Shown here piece after piece: positions 26,474 to 35,779 of a DNA stretch of 64,000 bases (positions within the stretch are counted from its first letter, which is position 1; every line of letters starts with the position of its first letter). This DNA is from Flavihumibacter fluvii (lineage in GTDB: Bacteria; Bacteroidota; Bacteroidia; Chitinophagales; Chitinophagaceae). A program made the translations under genes and the position numbers. The DNA lies in assembly GCF_018595675.2 (NCBI RefSeq), contig NZ_CP092333.1, positions 1,884,001-1,948,000 on the forward strand, in the 5' to 3' direction. The notes beneath the pieces were generated by a model, which was not told the DNA's origin, ran no database searches, and saw only the letters and a list, made by a program, of their open reading frames with translations.

Positions 26474-27769
26474 ATGTTAGCACATACCCCCTATCTCCTT
26501 TATTCTGATGGTAAAGGGAATATTTTCGAAGATGAGACCCTGTATGCTACAGGCAGGAGCGGATGGGATGTTTACCCCGTGCCCGAAGAAGACTGGATCG
26601 TATTGCCCGATGGCGGCAACCTGTATGAACTGCCGGGCCGGAAAGGCGTGGGCATAGATGTAGAGACCGGCGAAATGCGGCTTTGTGAGAAAGGCTGGGC
26701 CGTTGCGGCATTCATTCCACCGGCACATACCGGCTTATTCATAGCGGCCTATGAAACGGCGCCCGATGCACCTACCCTGCCCTTATTCTGCTATACTGCA
26801 GCCGGCTGGGTGGATGGCCAGTTCGTGGTACCGGCCGTTCGTATTGAATCGGATATCCGCCAGGAATGCAGTGGCTACGATGACAAGATCATCGAAAGCG
26901 GCGTGAGCAAAATGCTGAAAGCCTATCCGCATAACCGGCTCGTAAAACACCTGGCTGAAAATTGTTGCAATACGTACCATTGTCCGGCTGCCCGGAATTA
27001 TTTCATGGGCCGCTGGGAATGCCCGGTACCCGCTTCACCAGCCTGTAATGCCAATTGTGTAGGCTGTATCTCCCTGCAACCCGATGAAGAACCCATTGTT
27101 TCTACACAGGACCGACTCAGCTTTAAGCCATCACCCGAAGAGATCGTGGAATATACCGTTCCGCACCTGGAAAGCGCACCATTTCCACTCATCAGCTTTG
27201 GGCAGGGTTGCGAAGGTGAGCCCTTGCTGATGTGGGAGACCATCCGTGAAGCCATTATTGAAATCAGGAAACACACCCCTAAAGGCAGTATCAATATAAA
27301 CACCAACGGATCGAAACCAGATGCTGTGAAAGCCTTGCGGGAAGCCGGTTTGGATAGCATCAGGGTAAGTACGAATTCTGCCCGCCGCGAAGTGTACATG
27401 CCTTATTACCGGCCGAATAATTACGATTTTGAGGATATCATTGAAAGCCTCAAAGTGATGCGGCAACTGGGTGGGTGGACCTCCATCAATTATTTTGTTT
27501 TCCCTGGAATGACGGATAGTATTGCTGAATATGAGGCGCTGCGCAAACTAATCATAGACACTGATCTTTGCATGATCCAATGGCGCAATTTTAATATCGA
27601 TCCCGATTGGTACCTGGGTAAGATCGGGGCAACGGATACCGGTGAATGCATGGGCGTAAAACAACTGATGGAACTCATCAGGGATGAATTCCCGCACCTT
27701 AAGTTCGGTTATTTTAATCCACCTATGGAACGGATAAAAGGTAATTTCGAACTGGATTTCGCCCATTGA
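26474..27769 (+). CDS. radical SAM protein
   Basis: About 431 residues from ATG 26474. The frame is open 48 bp further, but that part is repeat-derived and the promoter box lies inside it. The N-terminal 180 residues are a non-canonical domain with several cysteines (AENCCNTYHCPAARNYF). Then comes the CNANCVGC iron-sulfur motif (CxxxCxxC), SFGQGCEGEPLL (SAM-binding GGE-like strand), INTNGS and RVSTNSARREVY, all typical of the radical SAM barrel. The cluster sits unusually late, after residue 190. The gene is followed by a DMT transporter in a TTGA stop/start overlap, so the two are translationally coupled, and the transporter may export a product or import the substrate. The reaction is unknown. 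Confidence 0.87.
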   Translation: MLAHTPYLLYSDGKGNIFEDETLYATGRSGWDVYPVPEEDWIVLPDGGNLYELPGRKGVGIDVETGEMRLCEKGWAVAAFIPPAHTGLFIAAYETAPDAPTLPLFCYTAAGWVDGQFVVPAVRIESDIRQECSGYDDKIIESGVSKMLKAYPHNRLVKHLAENCCNTYHCPAARNYFMGRWECPVPASPACNANCVGCISLQPDEEPIVSTQDRLSFKPSPEEIVEYTVPHLESAPFPLISFGQGCEGEPLLMWETIREAIIEIRKHTPKGSININTNGSKPDAVKALREAGLDSIRVSTNSARREVYMPYYRPNNYDFEDIIESLKVMRQLGGWTSINYFVFPGMTDSIAEYEALRKLIIDTDLCMIQWRNFNIDPDWYLGKIGATDTGECMGVKQLMELIRDEFPHLKFGYFNPPMERIKGNFELDFAH

Positions 27770-28683
27770 GCAATACATCCCCCAAACTTTCAAACGCATG
27801 GACGGGCATCGCATTAGCCGTCCTGGCCACCATTATCTGGAGTGGGAACTTCGTGGTAGCCAGGGCCATCATTCATGAAATCCCGCCGGTGGCACTGGCT
27901 TTTTTCCGATGGCTCACGGCTTCGGTACTGATCCTGCCACTGGCCTGGCATGAACTCCGGCGGGAATGGCCCATAGTAAAAGCCCACCTGCCGTATTTTT
28001 TGTTCACCGCACTAATGGGAATCAGCCTCTTCAATACGCTGGTCTATATCGCAGGCCATTATTCACCGGCCATCAACCTGGCCCTGATCGGTACCACTTC
28101 CTCCCCCATCATCGCGATCATCCTGGCGCGGATGTTCCTGAAAGAGAAAGTGCCTTTAATAAGAATAGCCGGGCTTAGCCTATGCATCACTGGTATACTG
28201 TACCTGTTATCCAAAGGCAGCTGGCAAAACCTGCTGGGGTTTCATTTTTCCCCTGGGGATATCTGGGTCTTACTGGGCGCTGCTGCATTTTCCACCTACA
28301 CTATCCTGGTCCGAAAAAAACCGGCAGGCATCAGTGCCCGGGCCTTTCTTTTTGTATTATTTAGTTTAGGTACATTACTGTTGTTACCGGCCTACCTCTG
28401 GGAAAGCGGGCATTATCCGCCTATCCAATGGAATGCAAGCCTGGCAGGCGTTATCCTCTACCTGGGTTTAGGCACTTCGGTTATTTCTTTTTTATGCTGG
28501 AATGCAGCGATCACCAGGATCGGTGCCGCCCGTACCTCCCTATTCGGGAACCTCATTCCCATCTTCAGCAGCATTGAAGCTGTTTGGCTATTACAGGAGA
28601 AAATTACAATGATCCACCTGGTCAGCGGGCTATTGGTTATCACCGGACTGGTAATTGCCAACCTTTCCGTAAAACGGTCCTGA
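27766..28683 (+). CDS. EamA/DMT family transporter
   Basis: 305 residues with ten predicted helices in two EamA repeats: GIALAVLATIIWSGNFVVARAII...PVALAFFRWL in the first and SPGDIWVLLGAAAFSTYTILVRK in the second, with LGTSVISFLCWNAAITRIGAARTSLFGNLIPIF near the end. EamA proteins export or import small metabolites; the substrate is unknown. The start is a TTG whose last two bases are part of the TGA stop of the radical SAM gene, so it is read by coupled re-initiation. The 5' overlap ties it functionally to that gene. Confidence 0.9.
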   Translation: MSNTSPKLSNAWTGIALAVLATIIWSGNFVVARAIIHEIPPVALAFFRWLTASVLILPLAWHELRREWPIVKAHLPYFLFTALMGISLFNTLVYIAGHYSPAINLALIGTTSSPIIAIILARMFLKEKVPLIRIAGLSLCITGILYLLSKGSWQNLLGFHFSPGDIWVLLGAAAFSTYTILVRKKPAGISARAFLFVLFSLGTLLLLPAYLWESGHYPPIQWNASLAGVILYLGLGTSVISFLCWNAAITRIGAARTSLFGNLIPIFSSIEAVWLLQEKITMIHLVSGLLVITGLVIANLSVKRS

Positions 28684-28749
28684 TTTTAACAAATTAGCCG
28701 CTTCAATTTCGCCAGTTAAGGCGTTATTTGCAATAAGAACAACCTCAAT

Positions 28750-29628
28750 ATGACGGCTGATTTTGAAGTCCAGAAAAATATTCGTGCCGGTGGCTATACT
28801 GCCGGGGTAGTTGGATTGTTGCTCCTGGTCCTTTTCTTAGTGAAATGGTCAATTCCTGTTGTGCCGCCGCCAGCTTTTGAAGATGGTATTGAAGTAAACC
28901 TGGGTAATAGTGACCAGGGTTTTGGCGATGACCAGCCCATGTCCCCTGAAAAGCCAGCGCCATCTGAACAGCCCAAATATGCACCGCCAAAGGCAACTGC
29001 TGTTGCCGCTGAAAATACGAAAGAAGTGGAGACTGATGACCGTGATGAAGAAGCTCCCGCTATTAAAAAGCCCCCGGTTGTAACACCAAAGGCCACCAAG
29101 ATCCCGGTAAAAGAAGAAGCTGTAAAGCCGAAGCCAACCCCCGCTGCGCCCGTTTCTAATCCAGTACCCGCCCCGCCCAAACCGAAAGCAGTATTTAAAG
29201 GCGTTTCCGGAACCGGAGCTGGTGGGAATGAAGCAGAAACCTATAAAAAAGGGGGTAACCAGGGCATTGCCGGTGGCACCGGTGACCAGGGAAAACCCGG
29301 CGGCGACCCCAATTCCACCAATTATGAAGGCAATGGTGGCAGCGGAAGCTCGGGTGTCAGGATTTCACGTGGTTTAAGTGGCCGGAATATCGTTCGCTTC
29401 CCGTCTTTTGAAGATGACTTCAATGAGAATGCCAAAGTTGCTGTAGACATCAGGGTAGACGCTACCGGAAAAGTAACTTCTGCCGTATTCCAACCCCGCG
29501 GGTCAACCACATCAAATCCCAATCTCAAAGCCATTGCCATTAAAAAAGCAATGCAGTTGAAACTGAATGCCAGCGGTGATGATGAACAAATCGGTACTAT
29601 CACATTTAATTTCCGGCTTAAAAATTAA
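28750..29628 (+). CDS. TonB-like energy transducer family protein
   Basis: 292 residues: an N-terminal membrane helix (GVVGLLLLVLFLVKW), a long Pro/Lys-rich periplasmic stretch (about 55-155) and a glycine-rich segment (about 155-210), ending in a C-terminal domain with VAVDIRVDATGKVTSAVFQPRGSTT and KAMQLKLNASGDDEQIGTITFNF. The closing block matches the C-terminal domain of TonB/TolA-type proteins of Bacteroidota. It would couple an ExbB/ExbD motor to outer-membrane receptors, but neither partner is in the window. It lies 29 bp before folC, as in many Bacteroidota where exbB/exbD/tonB-like genes precede folC. Confidence 0.82.
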   Translation: MTADFEVQKNIRAGGYTAGVVGLLLLVLFLVKWSIPVVPPPAFEDGIEVNLGNSDQGFGDDQPMSPEKPAPSEQPKYAPPKATAVAAENTKEVETDDRDEEAPAIKKPPVVTPKATKIPVKEEAVKPKPTPAAPVSNPVPAPPKPKAVFKGVSGTGAGGNEAETYKKGGNQGIAGGTGDQGKPGGDPNSTNYEGNGGSGSSGVRISRGLSGRNIVRFPSFEDDFNENAKVAVDIRVDATGKVTSAVFQPRGSTTSNPNLKAIAIKKAMQLKLNASGDDEQIGTITFNFRLKN

Positions 29629-29644
29629 TTCCAGCCGCATCAGT

Positions 29645-29652
29645 TAGTTTTG
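29645..29652 (+). promoter_or_regulatory. TAGTTTTG -7 box 5 bp before folC
   Basis: Exact TAnnTTTG match between the TonB-like gene and folC, ending 5 bp before the ATG at 29658. It would give folC its own near-leaderless transcript. Confidence 0.5.
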
Positions 29653-29657
29653 CAGCA

Positions 29658-30947
29658 ATGAATTACGCTGCAACTATCGACTACCTGTTTACGCGTTTGC
29701 CCATGTTCACCAGAATTGGCGCTGGTGCCTATAAAAAAGACCTGCACAATATCCGGTTACTGGAAGCTGCAAGCGGTGATCCGCATAAGAAATTCAGGAG
29801 TATTCATATTACCGGCACCAATGGTAAGGGCTCCACCAGTCATATGCTGGCGGCTGTTTTGCAGGAAGCCGGTTACAAAACCGGGTTATACACTTCCCCC
29901 CACCTGCATGATTTCAGGGAAAGGATCAAGGTCAACGGCGAGATGATCCCGGAAGAAGCCGTGATCAGTTTTACGGAAAAAATGCAGTCCATCATCCCCC
30001 AGATCGAACCCTCCTTTTTTGAAATAACAGTAGCTATGGCATTCGACTGGTTCGTGCAGCAAAACATCGACATAGCGGTGGTAGAAGTTGGATTGGGCGG
30101 CCGGTTGGACAGTACAAATATCATCCTTCCCGAGCTATCGGTCATTACCAATATCGGGTGGGACCATATGAATATCCTGGGTGACAGCCTCGAAAAAATT
30201 GCGTTTGAAAAAGCGGGGATTATTAAGGAAAATGTCCCAGTTGTGATTGGTGAAACATTGCCAGAAACAAAGCCCGTTTTTGAACAGGCCGCCAAAGAAA
30301 AAAATGCACCTGTATATTATGCGCAGGCCCTGCAGCAGGTGCTGTCCTGGGCACAACAGGATATGCGATTGGCAATCACTATCCAGGAAGCCGGGCACCA
30401 GGATGCACACCAATACGAACTCGACCTGCCAGGTTTTTACCAGGTAAAAAATATACCAGCCATTCTCCAGAGTATCCGGGTATTGCAACAACTGGGTTGG
30501 CAAATACCTGGGGAAGCCATCCACCGGGGACTGGCGAATACACGCAAACTAACGGGCTTGCATGGCCGATGGGAACAAATCAGCAGCCACCCCCGCATCA
30601 TCCTCGATGTAGGCCATAATGAAGATGGTATCAGGGCTATCGGGGAGCAGCTGGAACTGACCGACTACAACCAGCTGCACATTGTTATCGGCATGGTTAA
30701 GGACAAGGAGATCGACAAGGTGCTGGAACTTTTACCGAAAAAGGCCACCTATTATTTCACGCAGGCCAATATTCCGCGCGCGTTACCGGCGGATATGCTT
30801 CGGCAAAAAGCGGAATCATATCACCTTTATGGCAAAAATTTCGGGGAAGTAAACCAGGCTTTCACTGCTGCAAAAGCCGCTGCAGCACCCGATGACCTTA
30901 TCCTTGTATGCGGCAGTGTATTTATAGTTGGCGAACTTATCCGGTAA
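29658..30947 (+). CDS. folC: bifunctional folylpolyglutamate/dihydrofolate synthase
   Basis: 429 residues, Mur-ligase family. ITGTNGKGSTSHMLAAVLQEAG is the ATP-binding P-loop, followed by YTSPHLHDFRERIKVNGE (folate-site Omega loop), VVEVGLGGRLDSTNI and TNIGWDHMNILG. The C-terminal domain has ILDVGHNEDGIRAI and IVIGMVKDKEI. It adds glutamate to dihydropteroate and to folates in the cytoplasm. Length is normal. The 3' end overlaps the convergent NUDIX gene by 11 bp. Confidence 0.95.
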   Translation: MNYAATIDYLFTRLPMFTRIGAGAYKKDLHNIRLLEAASGDPHKKFRSIHITGTNGKGSTSHMLAAVLQEAGYKTGLYTSPHLHDFRERIKVNGEMIPEEAVISFTEKMQSIIPQIEPSFFEITVAMAFDWFVQQNIDIAVVEVGLGGRLDSTNIILPELSVITNIGWDHMNILGDSLEKIAFEKAGIIKENVPVVIGETLPETKPVFEQAAKEKNAPVYYAQALQQVLSWAQQDMRLAITIQEAGHQDAHQYELDLPGFYQVKNIPAILQSIRVLQQLGWQIPGEAIHRGLANTRKLTGLHGRWEQISSHPRIILDVGHNEDGIRAIGEQLELTDYNQLHIVIGMVKDKEIDKVLELLPKKATYYFTQANIPRALPADMLRQKAESYHLYGKNFGEVNQAFTAAKAAAAPDDLILVCGSVFIVGELIR

Positions 30948-31488
30948 ACGACAGCTTACCCATTTTCAGCAATGCGAAAAAAATACAGTTCACATGCAAC
31001 GACTGTTTGATCTCCTGCCGCATGACCATGGCGATTAACTCATCGAGGGAAATTTCAACCACTTCAATTTCTTCATTATGGTCCAGTTGCTGGTCCTTTT
31101 GTTTAACACCACCCTTTGCCAGGTATAATTCAGTATAATTATTCAATACGCCGGGATTTGCGGCTACCCTTCCCAGGTAGTCGATGCTGTCAAAAGCATA
31201 GCCGGTTTCTTCGAGCAATTCACGTTGCATACCTGTGGTAAAATCCTCCTCTTCGTCAATAAATCCGCCTGGGGTTTCAAGGATCACTTCACCAATGGGA
31301 TGCCGGTATTGTTTTACCATCAGTACCCTGTTGTCAGCTGTCAAAGCCAGTGCTGTTGCAGAGGTGGGTAATTCCACCACAAAATACGGATCAACCACGG
31401 TGCCGTCTTCGCGCTGGCAGCGGTCGCGCCTTGCGGTGAAATAAATGTGGTTGGAGATGTATTCGGAGGAGAGGGTTTTCCAATGCAT
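30937..31488 (-). CDS. NUDIX hydrolase (ADP-ribose pyrophosphatase-like)
   Basis: 183 residues with a complete Nudix box: GGFIDEEEDFTTGMQRELLEETGY (about residues 77-100), i.e. Gx5Ex7REUxEExGU. The leading ISNHIYFTARRDRCQREDG and the proline-bearing NPGVLNNYTELYLAKGG after the box are typical of ADP-ribose/NDP-sugar pyrophosphatases, which clear toxic nucleotide sugars. The ATG at 31488 is preceded within 10 bp by a heptanucleotide repeat that lies between it and the YfiT-like gene. It overlaps folC tail to tail by 11 bp. Confidence 0.9.
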   Translation of the reverse strand: MHWKTLSSEYISNHIYFTARRDRCQREDGTVVDPYFVVELPTSATALALTADNRVLMVKQYRHPIGEVILETPGGFIDEEEDFTTGMQRELLEETGYAFDSIDYLGRVAANPGVLNNYTELYLAKGGVKQKDQQLDHNEEIEVVEISLDELIAMVMRQEIKQSLHVNCIFFALLKMGKLSFTG

Positions 31489-31494
31489 AGAAGA

Positions 31495-31519
31495 AGGTGA
31501 ACGGTGAATAGGTGAATGG
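31495..31519 (+). repeat. heptanucleotide repeat (GGTGAAn)
   Basis: GGTGAAC GGTGAAT AGGTGAAT GGG, with one slipped unit, fills most of the 33 bp between the YfiT-like and NUDIX genes. The same motif recurs at 38187-38226. Confidence 0.7.
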
Positions 31520-31521
31520 GA

Positions 31522-32061
31522 CTACCAGTTCATGCGGTCGCGCAGCCTGGTGATGTGGGCTGTATGGTGTTTGCCATGCCAGGCATACATACCAAGCAGG
31601 TGCCACAGGGTCATTTGCTTATTATGTTCCGGGTGAACTACTGTAAGTGTTTGCAATTCTTCACCGGTCAGGTTTTTAATGCAACTGTACCAGCGCGCGT
31701 GTAAGGCATGCAACAAGGTGAAAGAAATGTTGACGGGTAATTCGTGGACATCATTCAATTCGGCCCATGCGGCTTCATCGTATGGTTTAATGGTGGGGTT
31801 TGTTTCCGTCATACCCAGTTTGAACCGGATCATGGCATTGGCATGGCTATCCGCAACATGGTGCACCAGTTGCTTAATAGTCCAGCCGCCTTCGCGGTAA
31901 GGCGTTAATAGCTGGGCCTCATCAAGGTTTAGCACGGCATTCTCCAGTAATTGCGGCAGGAACCTGATATCATTCAGCCAATCCTGGTGTTGCTTTTCGG
32001 AATAAGGCTGGGGTGCATATTTACCAATGGGATAGCGATGTTCAAATGCGATGTCGCTCAT
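31522..32061 (-). CDS. YfiT/BstA-like DinB-family protein, putative thiol S-transferase
   Basis: 179 residues, four-helix DinB fold. The start RYPIGKYAP and the metal-binding histidines in KQLVHHVADSHANAMIRFK and AWHGKHHTAHI are the YfiT signature. Members of this group in Firmicutes (BstA) transfer bacillithiol to electrophiles using a divalent metal. A bacillithiol-synthesis gene (bshC) lies 14 kb away in this window, so the cofactor is plausibly present. Cytoplasmic, no signal peptide. It follows the ABC ATPase gene by 36 bp on the same strand. Confidence 0.87.
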   Translation of the reverse strand: MSDIAFEHRYPIGKYAPQPYSEKQHQDWLNDIRFLPQLLENAVLNLDEAQLLTPYREGGWTIKQLVHHVADSHANAMIRFKLGMTETNPTIKPYDEAAWAELNDVHELPVNISFTLLHALHARWYSCIKNLTGEELQTLTVVHPEHNKQMTLWHLLGMYAWHGKHHTAHITRLRDRMNW

Positions 32062-32097
32062 ATGTTGAATTTAAAACCGAATGTAGAATTTTATACC

Positions 32098-32865
32098 TTA
32101 TTCACCATCACGCAATTGATGGCCGGTCAGCGTAATAAAAACATCTTCCAGGTTGGCCTGCTTCACTTCCCGGGGTTTTTCAAACCCCTTCGCCACTAAC
32201 TGGTCGATCAGCCGGTCGGGCGTATCCAGGGCAATGATGCGGCCGGCATCCATAATGGCCACCCTGTCGCAAAGCACTTCGGCTTCATCCATATAATGGG
32301 TGGTCAGGATAACCGTAGTGCCCTTGGCTTTAATACCGGTAATGAGGTCCCAGAGATTTCGCCTCGCCTGTGGGTCAAGTCCGGTTGTGGGCTCATCCAG
32401 GAAAATGATGCTGGGCTCATTGATCAGGGTTGTTGCAATGGAAAAGCGTTGTTTTTGTCCGCCGCTTAATTCCTTGAATTTTGCATTTGCTTTATCGCGA
32501 AGGTTAACCAGGTCCAGTAATTCCATCGGGTTGACATTCCGGTTATATAAGCCCGAAAACAATTCGATAAGTTCTGCCAGGTTGAGACCCGGGTAATAAC
32601 CCGAAGCCTGCAATTGCACCCCAATGATTTTCTTTATGGCGCCGGGGTCTTTATCCAGGTCAATACCCGCCACGATTACTTCGCCGCCGGACTTTTCGCG
32701 CAAGGTTTCAATGATCTCCAGGGTGGTTGATTTCCCGGCACCATTAGGCCCCAGTAAACCGAATATTTCACCGGCGTAAACTTCAAAGCTAAGTCCCTTC
32801 ACCGCTTCAAAACTGCCATAGCTTTTATACAGGTTACGCACGGAGATAATAGGCTGTCTTTCCAT
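32098..32865 (-). CDS. ABC transporter ATP-binding protein (drug-export type), no permease nearby
   Basis: 255 residues from ATG 32865. The frame extends three codons to a TTG, but the ATG gives the normal MERQPIISVRNLYKSYG start. Walker A GPNGAGKST, signature ELSGGQKQRF, Walker B IIFLDEPTTGLD and the switch TTHYMDEAE are all present. The ending LEDVFITLTGHQLRD is typical of DrrA/CcmA-like ABC-2 exporters. The expected ABC-2 permease genes are not adjacent: the flanks are a CAP lipoprotein and the YfiT-like gene. The partner must be elsewhere or be lost. Confidence 0.9.
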   Translation of the reverse strand: MERQPIISVRNLYKSYGSFEAVKGLSFEVYAGEIFGLLGPNGAGKSTTLEIIETLREKSGGEVIVAGIDLDKDPGAIKKIIGVQLQASGYYPGLNLAELIELFSGLYNRNVNPMELLDLVNLRDKANAKFKELSGGQKQRFSIATTLINEPSIIFLDEPTTGLDPQARRNLWDLITGIKAKGTTVILTTHYMDEAEVLCDRVAIMDAGRIIALDTPDRLIDQLVAKGFEKPREVKQANLEDVFITLTGHQLRDGE

Positions 32866-32883
32866 AGCCCACAATTTACGGGA

Positions 32884-33381
32884 TCATTGCTGTGTAAAAA
32901 TCTGCGTAAAATAAATTATCCCCTGCTTATCTAGGGAAACACCAATCCCGCTAAGGGTATAAGGACCTGCGATATTTTTTTTATGCGGTGCACTTTTTAA
33001 CCAGGATTGCACTACTTCCCTGGCGGTCATATTTCCATAGGCAACATTCTCGGCAGAAGCCTTTATGCCGCCCAGCCGCTGGTCAATCCTGGACATCCGG
33101 GTGGCATAGCCCTGGTGACCGAAAGGCACCTGCTTACTGGCCATTTGCTGGCTATGCAATGCGGCTTCCGTATCCAATATGCTGTTGTCCTTCAAAGGTG
33201 ATAAACCATGCGCGGTGCGGTATTTATTGACTTCCTGCAAAATGGACGCTTCCATGGAAGCCAGGGAAACCGGGGCCGGTTTTGACTTGGTGGTTTTTAC
33301 AACAGTGGCAGGGGGCCTGGTGGAACAGCCCAAAATCAAAAGGGATACAAAAACCGGTAGCATTATTTTATGACGCAGCAT
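32884..33381 (-). CDS. CAP (SCP/PR1) domain lipoprotein
   Basis: 165 residues. The lipoprotein signal ends LLILGCSTRPP. The CAP domain then shows ILQEVNKYRTAHGLSPLKDN, ALHSQQMASKQVPFGHQGYATR, ASENVAYGNMTAREVVQSWLKSAPHKKNIAGPY and GIGVSLDKQGIIYFTQIF, with the His-Glu pairs usual for this fold. Bacterial CAP proteins are secreted or surface-bound with largely unknown roles. It precedes the ABC ATPase gene by 18 bp, and fbp lies 42 bp upstream on the same strand. Confidence 0.9.
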   Translation of the reverse strand: MLRHKIMLPVFVSLLILGCSTRPPATVVKTTKSKPAPVSLASMEASILQEVNKYRTAHGLSPLKDNSILDTEAALHSQQMASKQVPFGHQGYATRMSRIDQRLGGIKASAENVAYGNMTAREVVQSWLKSAPHKKNIAGPYTLSGIGVSLDKQGIIYFTQIFTQQ

Positions 33382-33423
33382 GAAGCATTTTCACCCAAAG
33401 TGCAAGTATCATACCAATGGTCA

Positions 33424-34431
33424 TTATAAATAGGATTCCAGTTCCTCCATCATGCCCTTGCTGCCCAAAAAGACGGGGGAACGCTGGTGCAATTCTACCG
33501 GTTGGATATCCAGTATCCTATCCTTTCCGTTTGTAGCTTTTCCACCGGCCACCTCAATGATAAAGGCAAAGGGATTGCATTCATACATCAGCCGGAGCTT
33601 GCCATTGGGTTTATCGGTCATTCCCGGGTACATGAAGATGCCGCCTTTGATCAGGTTACGATGAACATCGCTGACCATACTGCCAATATACCGTTGCGCA
33701 TAAGGCCCGCCGGTAGCTTCAGTCTTTTTCTGGCACTGGGTAATATAATCCTGCACACCTTTGCTGTACTGGAAGAAATTACCGTGGTTAACGGAATAGA
33801 ACTTTCCAAATTCAGGACATTTTATATCCGGGTGGCTCAGGCAGAACTCCCCGATAGAAGGGTCGAGGGTGAATCCATTAACGCCACGCCTTGTAGCGTA
33901 TACCAGCATGGTGCTGCTGCCATAAATGATATAACCTGCTGCCACCTGCTTAATGCCTGGTTGCAGGAAATCGGCTTCCACGCAGGGTTTTCCCAATTCG
34001 CTAACCCGCCGGAACACGGAAAAGATCGTCCCGATCGACACGTTCACGTCAATATTCGCGCTGCCATCAAGGGGATCAAAGAGAACGACATATTTGCTTT
34101 GGTTACTGACCTCATCATTAAAGATGACCAGGTCATCCATTTCCTCACTGCCAACCCCGGCACAACTGATACCATGGCGTAAGACACCGGTGAGCTGGTT
34201 ATTCGCAAACACATCCAGCTTCTTCACTGTTTCGCCCTGGATGTTCACACTCCCGTAATCGCCCAGGATATCGACCAATCCGGCTTTATTCACTTCCACA
34301 TTGATTCGTTTTGCAGCGAGGCCAATATCGCGCAACAGGCGGCTCAATTCGCCCGTGGCTTTAGGGAACATGCGCAATTGCTGGATAGTAAATTCATCCA
34401 GGGTCTGCACCGAGCGGTTTATCATGGTCAT
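33424..34431 (-). CDS. fbp: fructose-1,6-bisphosphatase class 1
   Basis: 335 residues from ATG 34431 (a second ATG two codons later is possible). The frame extends to 34647, but that would run over the start of the divergent aspartate kinase gene and lacks family similarity. The metal/phosphate motif FDPLDGSANIDVNVSIGTIF, the acidic GVGSEEMDD and the C-terminal INPF-like CNPFAFIIEVAGGKATNG are diagnostic of class 1 FBPase. It hydrolyses fructose-1,6-bisphosphate in gluconeogenesis, in the cytoplasm. It is divergent from the aspartate kinase gene with 85 bp between starts. Confidence 0.96.
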   Translation of the reverse strand: MTMINRSVQTLDEFTIQQLRMFPKATGELSRLLRDIGLAAKRINVEVNKAGLVDILGDYGSVNIQGETVKKLDVFANNQLTGVLRHGISCAGVGSEEMDDLVIFNDEVSNQSKYVVLFDPLDGSANIDVNVSIGTIFSVFRRVSELGKPCVEADFLQPGIKQVAAGYIIYGSSTMLVYATRRGVNGFTLDPSIGEFCLSHPDIKCPEFGKFYSVNHGNFFQYSKGVQDYITQCQKKTEATGGPYAQRYIGSMVSDVHRNLIKGGIFMYPGMTDKPNGKLRLMYECNPFAFIIEVAGGKATNGKDRILDIQPVELHQRSPVFLGSKGMMEELESYL

Positions 34432-34516
34432 AGCAATCGTTTGAACACACCAAAGAAACAAAAATTCGCCTATTATAGCTCGTTGGTTGTAGTTTCGGTG
34501 CCAAAATCGAGAATAT

Positions 34517-35779
34517 ATGCGCGTATTTAAGTTTGGTGGCGCAAGTGTAAGCAGTATAGACCGGATCAACCAGGTAGCCCAAATAGTAAGACAATATGAA
34601 GACCAGCCCTTGCTGATCGTGATCTCAGCGATGGGTAAAACAACCAATGCCCTGGAGAAAGTGGCGGAAAGTTTTTACGCCGAACGGCGTGATGAAGCCC
34701 TGCAATTATTCGACCAGGTGAAACAACAACACCTTACCACAGCCAAATACCTGCTGGTGAAAGAATACCTGGCCTGTGAGGCATCCCTGGTTAATTTTTT
34801 TACAGAAGTGGAATGGTTGCTCTATGACAAACCTGTTCGGGGTTACGATTATTATTATGACCAGATTGTTTGTATTGGTGAATTATTATCCACCGCCATT
34901 ATGAGCGCCTTCCTCAATGAAGTGGATGTTAAAAATACCTGGATCGATGTGCGCGATATCATCCGAACCGATGATCATTTCAGGGATGCCAATATTGACT
35001 GGGATTTTACGCAGCAAAAGGTCGATACTCTTGTGAAACCGCTGTTTGCAAAAACAGGCATTGTGGTTACCCAGGGCTTTATTGGCGCAACGGATGAAAA
35101 TGAAAGTGTAACCCTGGGCCGCGAGGGCAGCGATTATACCGCGGCTGTTTTTGCCAATATGCTCGATGCAGAGAGCCAGACCATCTGGAAGGACGTGGAA
35201 GGCGTGATGAATGCCGATCCGAAGAAATTTCCAGAGGCGCAGCTCATTGCCGAACTGAATTATGCGGAAGTTATTGAGATGGCCTTTTATGGTGCGCAGG
35301 TGATCCATCCGAAGACCATCAAGCCTTTGCAGAATAAGGGTATTCCTTTGCTGGTGAAGTGCTTCCTGGATCCTACCCTGCCGGGAACGATCATCCATAA
35401 CCAATCCATTTCGGGATTACCGCCAATCATAGTGGTAAAAGAGCACCAGGCCCTGATCCATTTAAAGTCGAGGGATTTCTCTTTTGTGGGTGAGAAAACA
35501 GTGGGGCATTTATACCATTTGTTCGAGGAGTTATCAATCAAACCTAACCTGACGCAGAATGGCGCGATCAGTTTTGTGTGTTGCGTGGATGACCGTCCGG
35601 ATAAAATAGAGCAGCTGGCGCTGGAAGCATCGGCTTACTTTGATGTGTCGGTGGAGAAAGGACTGCGGTTGTTAACCGTAAGGCATTATACGCCGGAAGT
35701 GCTTGCAAAGCTTGTGGGAAGCAACCAGGTGGTGCTGCAGCAGCAGAGTCCGGAAACGGCGCAGGTGTTGATGCGTTAG
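34517..35779 (+). CDS. aspartate kinase
   Basis: 420 residues. KFGGASVSSIDRI is the N-terminal phosphate-binding motif, followed by VISAMGKTTNALE, GFIGATDENESVTLGREGSDYTAA (aspartate/ATP site) and WKDVEGVMNADPK, then YGAQVIHPKTIKPLQNKGIPL. The C-terminal 120 residues form ACT-like regulatory modules. It is monofunctional (no homoserine dehydrogenase domain). It makes aspartyl phosphate for lysine, threonine and methionine synthesis. No other gene of the pathway is adjacent. The gene ends in a 4-bp overlap with the convergent transpeptidase gene. Confidence 0.94.
   Translation: MRVFKFGGASVSSIDRINQVAQIVRQYEDQPLLIVISAMGKTTNALEKVAESFYAERRDEALQLFDQVKQQHLTTAKYLLVKEYLACEASLVNFFTEVEWLLYDKPVRGYDYYYDQIVCIGELLSTAIMSAFLNEVDVKNTWIDVRDIIRTDDHFRDANIDWDFTQQKVDTLVKPLFAKTGIVVTQGFIGATDENESVTLGREGSDYTAAVFANMLDAESQTIWKDVEGVMNADPKKFPEAQLIAELNYAEVIEMAFYGAQVIHPKTIKPLQNKGIPLLVKCFLDPTLPGTIIHNQSISGLPPIIVVKEHQALIHLKSRDFSFVGEKTVGHLYHLFEELSIKPNLTQNGAISFVCCVDDRPDKIEQLALEASAYFDVSVEKGLRLLTVRHYTPEVLAKLVGSNQVVLQQQSPETAQVLMR

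Noticed and set aside
32098-33381. ABC exporter operon around 32.1-33.4 kb
   Set aside because: No permease gene flanks the ATPase; its neighbours are a CAP lipoprotein and a YfiT-like protein.
34432-34647. N-terminal extension of fbp to 34647
   Set aside because: It would overlap the divergent aspartate kinase start, and the residues do not belong to FBPase.
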